Source of the DNA: an uncultured Veillonellaceae bacterium
GTDB lineage: Bacteria; Bacillota; Negativicutes; Veillonellales; Dialisteraceae
DNA length: 9,130 nucleotides
Direction of reading: 5' to 3'
Assembly (NCBI GenBank): GCA_958439155.1
Contig: CAUBUJ010000065.1
Location: forward strand, 1-9,130
The notes below the pieces were generated by a model. It was given only the letters and a program-made list of their open reading frames with translations, was not told where the DNA came from and did not search any database. Below, piece by piece: positions 1 through 9,130 of the stretch. Within the stretch, counting starts at the first letter, position 1, and the number at the start of each line of letters is the position of its first letter. The position numbers and the translations under genes were made by a program.

Positions 1-52
1 CATATAGATAAATTGAATAGGTACAGAAAATGGCGATTTTCAAGGCATTTTA

Positions 53-81
53 TTGCGATTTCCCTTTCTATATGATAAAAT
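53..81 (+). promoter_or_regulatory. Candidate sigma70-type promoter upstream of rpoB
   Basis: TTGCGA at 53-58 (4 of 6 matches to TTGACA) lies 17 nt before TAAAAT at 76-81 (5 of 6 matches to TATAAT), in an AT-rich stretch. An overlapping TATGAT at 71-76 lacks a well-placed -35. Transcription would start near 88 and give a 5' UTR of about 165 nt. In many bacteria rpoBC is also read through from rplJL upstream. No end of rplL is visible in the first 254 nt, so a dedicated promoter is plausible but unproven. Positions 1-52 hold only AT-rich sequence with a short direct repeat (GCGATTT at 33-39 and 55-61). Confidence 0.35.
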
Positions 82-113
82 ATGAATTCACAGCAGTACT
101 ATTTTTCAGATAA

Positions 114-150
114 TTTCCGGTTCATCTGCGGGAAAATGCGGAAAGAACCG
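114..150 (+). promoter_or_regulatory. Competing hairpins in the rpoB leader
   Basis: Two six-base-pair helices share bases. TTTCCG (114-119) can pair with CGGAAA (139-144), and CGGTTC (118-123) can pair with GAACCG (145-150). They overlap at 118-119, so both cannot form completely. Trimmed versions could form together as an H-type pseudoknot. Such alternatives are common in regulatory leaders, but no T-run follows, so this is not a classic attenuator. The pairing is seen in the sequence; the function is inferred. Confidence 0.35.
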
Positions 151-162
151 ATTCCAGCAAGG

Positions 163-218
163 TTGTCAAGTATGGCCTTGCTCTTTGTGTTCCCGCTTTC
201 ACGGGATATTCTTGACAG
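163..218 (+). promoter_or_regulatory. Long nested hairpin in the rpoB leader
   Basis: TGTCAAG (164-170) is complementary to CTTGACA (211-217), with a further G-T pair at 163/218. Inside the 40-nt loop sits a second hairpin, TCCCG (191-195) with CGGGA (202-206). The outer arm ends 37 nt before the proposed rpoB start. The right arm contains a perfect TTGACA (212-217), but no suitable -10 lies 16-18 nt downstream, so it reads better as a stem arm than as a promoter. Possible roles are control of read-through into rpoB or mRNA stability; neither is shown. Confidence 0.3.
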
Positions 219-244
219 ATTGTTGTATGTAATGATGAAAGGAT

Positions 245-257
245 GAGGCGCAGGATG
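245..257 (+). promoter_or_regulatory. Ribosome binding site deciding the rpoB start
   Basis: GAGG at 245-248 stands 6 nt before ATG 255, a normal spacing. The only other Shine-Dalgarno-like sequence, AAAGG at 238-242, touches ATG 243 directly and so cannot serve it; it is 12 nt from ATG 255. Starting at 255 gives a protein beginning MFRPEQVG, which matches the usual MF(K/R)PxxVG start of Firmicutes RpoB. Starting at 243 would add the unusual MRRR. Confidence 0.65.
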
Positions 258-3200
258 TTCAGACCTGAACAGGTAGGCACAAGAAAGAGATACACCTATG
301 CCAGAGCGGATGAAGTATTGAAAATGCCGCATCTGCTTGACCTTCAGACGAAGTCCTATGAATGGTTCAAGAAGGAAGGTCTCCGGGATGTATTTGATGA
401 CATTTCCCCGATTGAGGACAGCGGCCATAAATGGGCGCTCTTCTTCAAAGACTATTACTTCGGTGATGAAGAAAATACCATTGATGACTGCCGTTCCAAG
501 GCGATTACCTATTGCGCGCCTTTGAAAGTGAAGGTGCAGCTGCTCAACCGGGAAACCGGGGAAATTAAGGAAAATGATGACCTTTTCATGGGCGATTTCC
601 CGATTATGACTTCCACCGGCACCTTTGTGATCAACGGCGCGGAACGTGTCATCGTTTCCCAGCTGGTCCGTTCCCCCGGCGTGTACTTCAGCCGTGAGCA
701 GGATAACCTGGGCAAGTACATTTACAGCGGCCAGGTGATCCCGAACCGCGGCGCCTGGATCGAACTGGAATCGGATACGAACGGCGCCATCGCCATCCGC
801 ATCGACCGGAACCGCAAGATGCCCGCCACCGTCCTGGTGCGCGCCCTCGGCTATTCTTCCAATGACGATATTCTGGCGCTCTTCAACCAGGATGTGCATA
901 TCCAGCGGACCCTCGAAAAAGATCCGACCCGGAATACGAACGAAGCGCTCATTGAAATTTATAAAAAGCTTCGTCCAGGCGAACCGCCTACGGTGGAAAG
1001 CGCGACTACCCTTCTGCACAATCTCTTCTACGATCCCCACAGATATGACCTGGCCAAAGTAGGCCGCTATAAAGCGGGGAAGAAACTGGGCTGGAAGAAC
1101 CGCCTCAAAGGCCTTACTACAGCAGAGCCGATCATCAATAAGGAAACCGGCGAAGTGGTCATCGAAAGCGGCGTGCTCCTCGATGATGAAGCGATGAAGA
1201 AAATCGACGAGTCCGGCGTGTACGGCGGCGAAGGCATGGTAGAGCTCCTCACCCAGAAGGAAGACGGCACGGAAGTGAAGGTGATCTGCAACAACTGCAA
1301 TCTCCCGGACAATCACAGAACCCTCGATCCGGAAGATATGATCGCCAATATTGACTACCTGCTGAACCTGATGCAGGGCTACGGCACGACCGATGATATC
1401 GACCATCTGGGCAACCGCCGGGTGCGCTGCGTCGGCGAACTTCTGCAGAACCAGTTCCGCATCGGCCTCTCCCGTATGGAACGCGTCGTCCGTGAACGGA
1501 TGACCACCCAGGATGAAGACAAGATGACCCCGCAGGCGCTCATCAATATTCGTCCGGTGGTGGCGGCGATCCGGGAATTCTTCGGATCGTCCCAGCTGTC
1601 CCAGTTCATGGACCAGACCAATCCTCTGGCGGAACTCACCCATAAGCGCCGTCTCTCTGCCCTCGGCCCGGGCGGCCTTTCCCGTGAGCGCGCAGGTTTC
1701 GAAGTGCGCGACGTGCATTATTCCCATTACGGACGGATGTGCCCGGTAGAAACGCCGGAAGGTCCGAACATCGGCCTTATTTCCTCTCTGGCCAATTATG
1801 GGATCATCAATAAATACGGCCTCATTGAAACGCCGTACCGGCTCCTGGACAAGACCGATCCGGAGCATCCGGTGGTCACCAATACGTGCAAGTACGTCAC
1901 CGCCGATATTGAGGAAGACAAGATCATCGCCCAGGCCAGTGAACCGCTGGACGCAGAGAATCATTTCGTAAACCAGAACGTCACTGCCCGGCGCGGCGCC
2001 GATCCTCTCGAAGCGGACGCACCGGAAGTCGATCTGATGGACGTATCCCCGAAACAGGTCGTCTCCATCGGTACCTCCCTCATTCCATTCCTCGAACACG
2101 ATGATACGAACCGTGCCCTCATGGGCGCGAACATGCAGAGACAGGCAGTGCCGCTGCTCCGTCCGGAAGCGCCTCTCGTAGGGACCGGTATGGAATTCGT
2201 CGCAGCCCAGGACTCGGGCGTATGCATCCTCGCCAAACGGAGCGGCGTCGTAGAGAGCGTAGACGGCCGGAAGATCACCGTAAGAAGCGACAAAGGCGAT
2301 CTGGACGTGTACTACCTGGTGAAATTCATGCGTTCCAACCAGAGCACCTGCATCAACCAGCGTCCCCTCGTCTATGTGGGAGACCGGGTGGAAGCGGGCC
2401 AGACCCTGGCTGACGGCATGGCCACCGACGGGGGCGAGCTCGCTCTCGGCCACAATGTGCTGGTTGCCTTCGTATCCTGGGAAGGGTACAACCACGAAGA
2501 CGCCGTGCTCATTTCTGAACGGCTCTGCAAGGACGATCTCTATACATCCATTCACATTGAAGAATACGAATGCGACGCCCGCGACACGAAGCTCGGCGAT
2601 GAAGAAATCACCCGCCAGCTTCCTTCCGTCGGGGAAGACGCCATCAAGTACCTCGATGAAAACGGCATCATTTCTGTCGGCGCCGATGTCCGTCCCGGTG
2701 ATATTCTCGTAGGCAAGGTGACGCCGAAGGGCGAAACCGAGCTCACGCCGGAAGAGCGCCTCCTCCGGGCCATCTTCGGCGACAAGGAACGGGAAGTGCG
2801 GGATACCTCTCTCCGGGTGCCCCACGGCGAATTCGGCAAGATCGTAGACGTGAAGGTCTTCACCCGGGAAGAAGGGGACGAACTCCCGCCGGGCGTCAAC
2901 AAGAGCGTCCGCGTCTACATCGCGCAGAAGAGAAAAATCCATGAAGGGGACAAGATGGCAGGGCGCCACGGCAACAAGTGCGTATGCTCCCGCGTGCTCC
3001 CTGTAGAAGATATGCCCTTCACCCCGGACGGCCGGCCGGTCGATCTGGTGCTGAATCCGCTGGGCGTACCGTCCCGTATGAATATTGGACAGATTCTGGA
3101 GATCCATCTCGGCTGGGCGTGCCACGCGCTGGGCGAGGAAATCATGAATGGCGATCCTGATGTGGAACGCCGTCTCCGGGAAGCAGGCTATGACTTTGAC

Positions 3201-4037
3201 AAGTACGGCATGCCTGAACCGGACGCGTCCGGCATCCATATTGCCACCCCTGTATTCGACGGCTGCCGCGATGAAGATCTGGCGGCGACCCTCAAGGCGG
3301 CCAATCTGCCAGCCAGCGCCAAGAGCGTTCTCTACGATGGACGAACCGGCGAAAAGCTGGACAACCCCGTTACCATCGGCTGGAAATACATGCTCAAGCT
3401 CCATCACCTGGTAGACGACAAGATTCATGCCCGCTCCACCGGTCCTTACTCCCTTGTGACACAGCAGCCTCTCGGCGGCAAGGCCCAGTTCGGCGGCCAG
3501 CGCTTCGGCGAAATGGAAGTATGGGCCCTCGAAGCGTACGGCGCGGCCTATACCCTGCAGGAAATCCTCACGGTCAAGTCCGATGACGTGATCGGCCGTG
3601 TGAAAGCGTACGAAAAGATCGTTAAGGGCGAAAATATTCCCGCTCCGGGCGTACCGGAATCCTTCAAGGTCCTCATGAAGGAACTCCAGTCCATTGGCCT
3701 GGATGTACGGATTCTCAACGAAGACGGCGAAGAAGTGGTGCTGAAGGAACTGGATGACGAAGATCTGGAACAGGGCTTCGGCGGCGGCGACCATCACCAC
3801 CATGACCATGACGACAGTGCTCATCAGCAGGAACTGAAAGAAGTCATGGAAGGGGAAGGAAGCACATCGGCAGCGAGAAACGACGTGGAAGCGGTCCATC
3901 AGGCAGCCTCCGCGGAGGAAGAACCGACTGACGACATCCTTGACGCCATTGACGCACAGGAAGCGGCAGACCATGACGACGGCGCGAGCCTGGACTTTAC
4001 CATTACTGACGACCCCAACAAAGGGTCTGACGAATAA
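255..4037 (+). CDS. rpoB: DNA-directed RNA polymerase subunit beta
   Basis: This is the beta subunit, which with beta' forms the catalytic cleft of cytoplasmic RNA polymerase and makes RNA from NTPs on a DNA template. The start at 255 gives 1260 residues. The protrusion and lobe domains fill roughly residues 1-410. The rifampicin-pocket fork region is at 443-470, with Q450, D453, H463, R466 and S468 all wild type (E. coli Q513, D516, H526, R529, S531), so rifampicin sensitivity is predicted. The NTP-channel acidic pair is E748-D749 in GYNHEDAV. KMAGRHGNK ends at K908 (E. coli K1073). NPLGVPSRMN starts at 934. The C-terminal clamp/anchor domain lies at about 1073-1150. The large insert found in E. 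coli between the flap region and KMAGRHG is absent. Residues 1155-1260 form an acidic tail with an HHHHDHDD stretch at 1180-1187, making the protein longer than B. subtilis RpoB (about 1193). GNK is followed by CVC where GV(I/V) is usual. No TTA, CTA or TCA codons occur. rpoC follows 26 nt downstream in the same operon. Confidence 0.99.
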   Translation: MFRPEQVGTRKRYTYARADEVLKMPHLLDLQTKSYEWFKKEGLRDVFDDISPIEDSGHKWALFFKDYYFGDEENTIDDCRSKAITYCAPLKVKVQLLNRETGEIKENDDLFMGDFPIMTSTGTFVINGAERVIVSQLVRSPGVYFSREQDNLGKYIYSGQVIPNRGAWIELESDTNGAIAIRIDRNRKMPATVLVRALGYSSNDDILALFNQDVHIQRTLEKDPTRNTNEALIEIYKKLRPGEPPTVESATTLLHNLFYDPHRYDLAKVGRYKAGKKLGWKNRLKGLTTAEPIINKETGEVVIESGVLLDDEAMKKIDESGVYGGEGMVELLTQKEDGTEVKVICNNCNLPDNHRTLDPEDMIANIDYLLNLMQGYGTTDDIDHLGNRRVRCVGELLQNQFRIGLSRMERVVRERMTTQDEDKMTPQALINIRPVVAAIREFFGSSQLSQFMDQTNPLAELTHKRRLSALGPGGLSRERAGFEVRDVHYSHYGRMCPVETPEGPNIGLISSLANYGIINKYGLIETPYRLLDKTDPEHPVVTNTCKYVTADIEEDKIIAQASEPLDAENHFVNQNVTARRGADPLEADAPEVDLMDVSPKQVVSIGTSLIPFLEHDDTNRALMGANMQRQAVPLLRPEAPLVGTGMEFVAAQDSGVCILAKRSGVVESVDGRKITVRSDKGDLDVYYLVKFMRSNQSTCINQRPLVYVGDRVEAGQTLADGMATDGGELALGHNVLVAFVSWEGYNHEDAVLISERLCKDDLYTSIHIEEYECDARDTKLGDEEITRQLPSVGEDAIKYLDENGIISVGADVRPGDILVGKVTPKGETELTPEERLLRAIFGDKEREVRDTSLRVPHGEFGKIVDVKVFTREEGDELPPGVNKSVRVYIAQKRKIHEGDKMAGRHGNKCVCSRVLPVEDMPFTPDGRPVDLVLNPLGVPSRMNIGQILEIHLGWACHALGEEIMNGDPDVERRLREAGYDFDKYGMPEPDASGIHIATPVFDGCRDEDLAATLKAANLPASAKSVLYDGRTGEKLDNPVTIGWKYMLKLHHLVDDKIHARSTGPYSLVTQQPLGGKAQFGGQRFGEMEVWALEAYGAAYTLQEILTVKSDDVIGRVKAYEKIVKGENIPAPGVPESFKVLMKELQSIGLDVRILNEDGEEVVLKELDDEDLEQGFGGGDHHHHDHDDSAHQQELKEVMEGEGSTSAARNDVEAVHQAASAEEEPTDDILDAIDAQEAADHDDGASLDFTITDDPNKGSDE

Positions 4038-4046
4038 CATTCCCGG

Positions 4047-4063
4047 AAAGGAGCGGTATCCAA

Positions 4064-4066
<3 letters not shown>
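4047..4066 (+). promoter_or_regulatory. rpoC ribosome binding site and TTG start
   Basis: AAAGGAG at 4047-4053 is a strong Shine-Dalgarno sequence, 10 nt before TTG 4064. That spacing is slightly long. The next in-frame ATG (4091) is 37 nt from the site and would remove the conserved MLDVNEFDS start, so TTG is preferred. The site sits in the 26-nt rpoB-rpoC gap, with no room for a separate promoter. Confidence 0.85.
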
Positions 4067-8089
<4,023 letters not shown>

Positions 8090-8108
8090 AAGGCAGATCT
8101 CATACAGC

Positions 8109-8142
8109 AAAAACACCGCGTTTCACCAGCGCGGTGTTTTTT
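8109..8142 (+). terminator. Intrinsic terminator of the rpoBC operon
   Basis: A perfect 12-bp stem (8109-8120 with 8130-8141; core ACACCGCG/CGCGGTGT) has a 9-nt loop and runs into six T residues at 8137-8142. It begins 19 nt after the rpoC stop codon. The left arm starts with five A residues, so it could also act weakly on transcripts from the other strand. Confidence 0.95.
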
Positions 8143-8155
8143 ATTGGGCCCTGCA

Positions 8156-8184
8156 TTTACAGCGGGCTTTCCCCGTTGTATGAT
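8156..8184 (+). promoter_or_regulatory. Sigma70-type promoter for the small membrane protein gene
   Basis: TTTACA at 8156-8161 (5 of 6 matches) and TATGAT at 8179-8184 (5 of 6) are separated by exactly 17 nt. The -35 box begins 13 nt after the rpoC terminator T-run. Transcription would start near 8191 and give a leader of about 120 nt before ATG 8313. The downstream gene therefore appears to be its own transcription unit, not part of rpoBC. Confidence 0.65.
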
Positions 8185-8215
8185 GAAAAGGACTTGCAGG
8201 GATACAATAAAGAAA

Positions 8216-8247
8216 GAGATGAATTTCCTGCAGGAAGGATTCATCTC
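8216..8247 (+). promoter_or_regulatory. Palindrome-in-hairpin in the leader
   Basis: GAGATGAAT (8216-8224) pairs perfectly with ATTCATCTC (8239-8247). The 14-nt loop contains a 12-nt perfect palindrome, TTCCTGCAGGAA (8225-8236). It lies about 25 nt after the predicted transcription start. As DNA the palindrome could be an operator. As RNA the loop could fold further or pair between two molecules. The structure is seen; its role is unknown. Confidence 0.45.
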
Positions 8248-8257
8248 AAGGAAGAAA

Positions 8258-8288
8258 AGAGGCCCCTCCCTCCCATGGGCAGGCCTCT
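8258..8288 (+). promoter_or_regulatory. GC-rich hairpin just before the ribosome binding site
   Basis: AGAGGCC (8258-8264) pairs with GGCCTCT (8282-8288). Inside, CCT (8265-8267) can pair with GGG (8277-8279) across a two-base bulge. It is followed by CTGTTGG, not a T-run, so it is at best a weak terminator. It ends 11 nt before the Shine-Dalgarno sequence. It may be an attenuator or a stability element, or the 3' end of a short leader RNA. Confidence 0.4.
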
Positions 8289-8299
8289 CTGTTGGAAGG

Positions 8300-8307
8300 A
8301 AAGGAGG
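8300..8307 (+). promoter_or_regulatory. Strong ribosome binding site
   Basis: AAAGGAGG is a full match to the Shine-Dalgarno consensus and lies 5 nt before ATG 8313. It excludes the longer alternative start at TTG 8292, which lies upstream of this site. Confidence 0.85.
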
Positions 8308-8312
8308 AAGGT

Positions 8313-8636
8313 ATGACCAGTGCGGATCCGCTGCAGGAGCTGCTGCTCCGCGTCATGATGACCGTTCCGCCGGACATCCTCATTATGGATCTGGTGCTTC
8401 TATGGGAGCTGGGATACTGCTTCTGGCGGTATGCCCGTCATTTCCATAGAAGCTGGCTTATTTTTTTATGGGAGATCCATATTTTCTGGGCGGTCATTCT
8501 CGCGGCGAAAGCGACAGAGATGCTGCCGCTTACCACCACAGCGGTGCAGCTCATCCTGGCGATGGGCATCGTATTTTCTACATGGTGCTTCCGGTGGGTG
8601 GACAACATGCTCGGACATATGGGAAGGCATACATGA
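8313..8636 (+). CDS. Small three-helix membrane protein, unrecognised
   Basis: This is a 107-residue protein with no family I can name. Hydrophobicity by eye gives three membrane segments, at about 22-40, 47-65 and 73-95. Basic residues sit between helices 1 and 2 (R39, R42, H43, H45, R46) and at the C-terminus (H102, R105, H106). The first 20 residues are short and mildly amphipathic, with no cleavable signal peptide. It is rich in tryptophan (W31, W38, W48, W53, W59, W91, W95). An acidic residue lies inside or at the edge of each of the first two helices (D26 and E32; E54). The size and three-helix plan resemble phage holins, small transporter accessory subunits and many orphan membrane proteins, and I cannot choose among them. 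It has its own promoter, a two-hairpin leader and a strong ribosome binding site. It uses TTA in the codons for SWLIFLW, unlike rpoBC, which fits ordinary rather than very high expression. Confidence 0.75.
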   Translation: MTSADPLQELLLRVMMTVPPDILIMDLVLLWELGYCFWRYARHFHRSWLIFLWEIHIFWAVILAAKATEMLPLTTTAVQLILAMGIVFSTWCFRWVDNMLGHMGRHT

Positions 8637-8645
8637 AGGTGTCCC

Positions 8646-8651
8646 TATAAT
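8646..8651 (+). promoter_or_regulatory. Perfect -10 box, weak -35
   Basis: TATAAT at 8646-8651 matches the -10 consensus exactly, 10 nt after the stop codon of the small membrane protein. At 16-18 nt spacing the -35 positions read GAAGGC or similar, which is poor, and no extended -10 TGN is present. If used, it may need an activator, and transcription would start near 8658, just before the hairpin series. Confidence 0.35.
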
Positions 8652-8666
8652 ATAAACATAGAAAGA

Positions 8667-8894
8667 CCGCGGCGCGGAAAACATAGAGAAAGGTTCCCTT
8701 TCAGAATCAGAGCGTACCTTTTCACAGGGGCCCTTTATGAGGCCCCGCCCGGCAGGTCCCGCGGGCGGAAGATTTATTGTCAGAATAAATCACAACCATT
8801 CAGCGGCTGCGCAATGAAGGAAGTAAGAAGCCCTTCATTGCGGAGCTCATTGTTGGAGAAAGGGCGATGCCCCAGATAGAAGGCATCCCCTTTC
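8667..8894 (+). ncRNA. Candidate structured leader or small RNA with seven hairpins
   Basis: Seven hairpins follow one another with little gap. They are 8667-8670/8674-8677 (4 bp); 8688-8693/8697-8702 (6 bp); 8727-8732/8741-8746 (GGGGCC/GGCCCC); 8745-8751/8762-8768 (CCGCCCG/CGGGCGG); 8771-8778/8784-8791 (GATTTATT/AATAAATC); 8810-8820/8832-8842 (11 bp, CGCAATGAAGG); and 8858-8871/8882-8894 (13 bp with one bulged C at 8865). The second competes with an alternative pairing, 8689-8694 with 8716-8721 (AAAGGT/ACCTTT). Hairpins 3 and 4 overlap at 8745-8746. No T-run follows the last one, and a ribosome binding site comes directly after. I saw no T-box sequence and no conserved core of the common riboswitches. 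It could be a long regulated leader of the gene at 8913 or an independent RNA. Confidence 0.4.
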
Positions 8895-8900
8895 CTTAGA

Positions 8901-8912
8901 GAGGAATCGTAA
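8901..8912 (+). promoter_or_regulatory. Ribosome binding site of the partial right-hand gene
   Basis: GAGGA at 8901-8905 lies 7 nt before ATG 8913. An in-frame TAA at 8910-8912 directly precedes the ATG, so translation in this frame cannot begin earlier. The last hairpin of the leader ends 6 nt upstream of the site, close enough to affect ribosome access. Confidence 0.6.
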
Positions 8913-9130
8913 ATGGCATTTTATAATAATACAAACCAGACTTTCCCGGCGTTCCGCCAGGAGGACGGAAAGGTGATCGGACGGATCCGGGAAGGCGTCA
9001 AATCGGCGTTTCCTTCCGCAGGCGGACAGGATTACCGTTTCTTTGTAGAGCCGCTGTCTCCTCTGCCCAGAGGCTATGAAGACGCCCAGCGGGTGGGATT
9101 CACCGGATTTATGAGCCGCATCGGCTATGA
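8913..9130 (+). CDS. Unrecognised protein, N-terminal 72 residues only
   Basis: The open frame begins MAFYNNTNQTFPAF at ATG 8913 and continues to the window edge without a stop, so only 72 full codons are visible. It has a ribosome binding site at proper spacing and codon use similar to the other genes (GC-rich third positions), except for AT-rich codons at 3-8 that would keep the start region unpaired. The visible part is soluble in character: no signal peptide, no membrane segment, a Gly/Pro-rich stretch around 34-54 and several aromatic residues (F43, F44, Y55, F63, F66). No motif allows a family assignment. Its long hairpin-rich leader suggests control at RNA level. Confidence 0.7.
   Translation, partial: MAFYNNTNQTFPAFRQEDGKVIGRIREGVKSAFPSAGGQDYRFFVEPLSPLPRGYEDAQRVGFTGFMSRIGY

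Noticed and set aside
212..240. TTGACA at 212-217 as a -35 box for rpoB
   Set aside because: No -10-like hexamer lies 16-18 nt downstream (ATGAAA at 17 nt), and the hexamer is part of a hairpin arm.
232..246. Mini-frame ATG ATG AAA GGA TGA overlapping the possible rpoB start at 243
   Set aside because: A four-codon leader peptide would be attractive for coupling, but it has no ribosome binding site, and ATG 255 is the better rpoB start.
243..254. rpoB start at ATG 243 (adds MRRR)
   Set aside because: There is no spacing between AAAGG and this ATG, and the extra residues do not fit the family. ATG 255 has GAGG at 6 nt and the conserved MFRP start.
2222..2712. Overlapping plus-strand open frames inside rpoB
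   Set aside because: They are out of frame with a confidently assigned essential gene, and their Arg/Pro/Ser-rich composition is typical of shadow frames in GC-rich DNA.
99..4040. 1313-codon minus-strand open frame over rpoB
   Set aside because: It is in exact codon register with rpoB and is explained by the absence of TTA, CTA and TCA codons. The product has no recognisable domain.
8292..8312. Upstream TTG start for the small membrane protein
   Set aside because: It would place the consensus ribosome binding site inside the coding region. ATG 8313 is correctly spaced from that site.
8134..8316. 60-codon frame starting inside the rpoC terminator
   Set aside because: It begins within the terminator hairpin, has no ribosome binding site and overlaps the promoter and leader of the next gene.
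8745..8768. GGTCCCGCGGG resembling a T-box sequence
   Set aside because: It differs from the TGGNACCGCG core, no terminator/antiterminator pair follows, and the bases are better used in the CCGCCCG/CGGGCGG stem.
8858..8897. Last hairpin before the right-hand gene as an intrinsic terminator
   Set aside because: The stem is strong but is followed by CCTTAGAG with no T-run, and a ribosome binding site comes straight after.

Overview
The window holds the end of a ribosomal/RNA-polymerase gene cluster on the + strand. It has complete rpoB and rpoC genes (the beta and beta' subunits of RNA polymerase), a strong intrinsic terminator, a separate small gene for a three-helix membrane protein, and the first 72 codons of an unrecognised gene that runs off the right edge. 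The RpoB and RpoC sequences look like those of Firmicutes (Bacillota). RpoC starts MLDVNEFDSM, has no insertion in the trigger loop, and RpoB lacks the large insert found in E. coli. Together with the high GC this would fit a GC-rich Clostridia/Negativicutes-type anaerobe (for example relatives of Megasphaera, Dialister or Allisonella). That placement comes from remembered family features, not from a search.

Layout. Positions 1-254 are non-coding leader: an AT-rich stretch with a candidate promoter (TTGCGA-17-TAAAAT), then about 165 nt of potentially folded 5' UTR. rpoB most likely starts at ATG 255. rpoC follows after 26 nt and starts at TTG 4064, so the two are co-transcribed and yield subunits needed in equal amounts. 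A 12-bp hairpin with a T-run at 8109-8142 ends the operon. Directly behind it lies a good sigma70-type promoter (TTTACA-17-TATGAT), a leader with two hairpins, a very strong ribosome binding site and the 107-aa membrane protein gene (8313-8636). A 276-nt gap follows. It carries a perfect TATAAT and a dense series of seven hairpins, and leads into the partial gene at 8913.

The most notable observations are these. (1) RpoC carries about 155 extra residues next to its second zinc site, and these look like two additional copies of the adjacent conserved module, giving a three-fold tandem repeat. (2) There is a hairpin-dense leader or RNA at 8667-8894. (3) Unusual cysteines occur in otherwise highly conserved active-centre motifs of both subunits. 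(4) RpoB has a His-rich acidic C-terminal tail. (5) TTA, CTA and TCA codons are almost entirely absent from both genes, which leaves open antisense frames spanning each whole gene. No CRISPR array, tRNA, rRNA, insertion sequence or integrase was seen.
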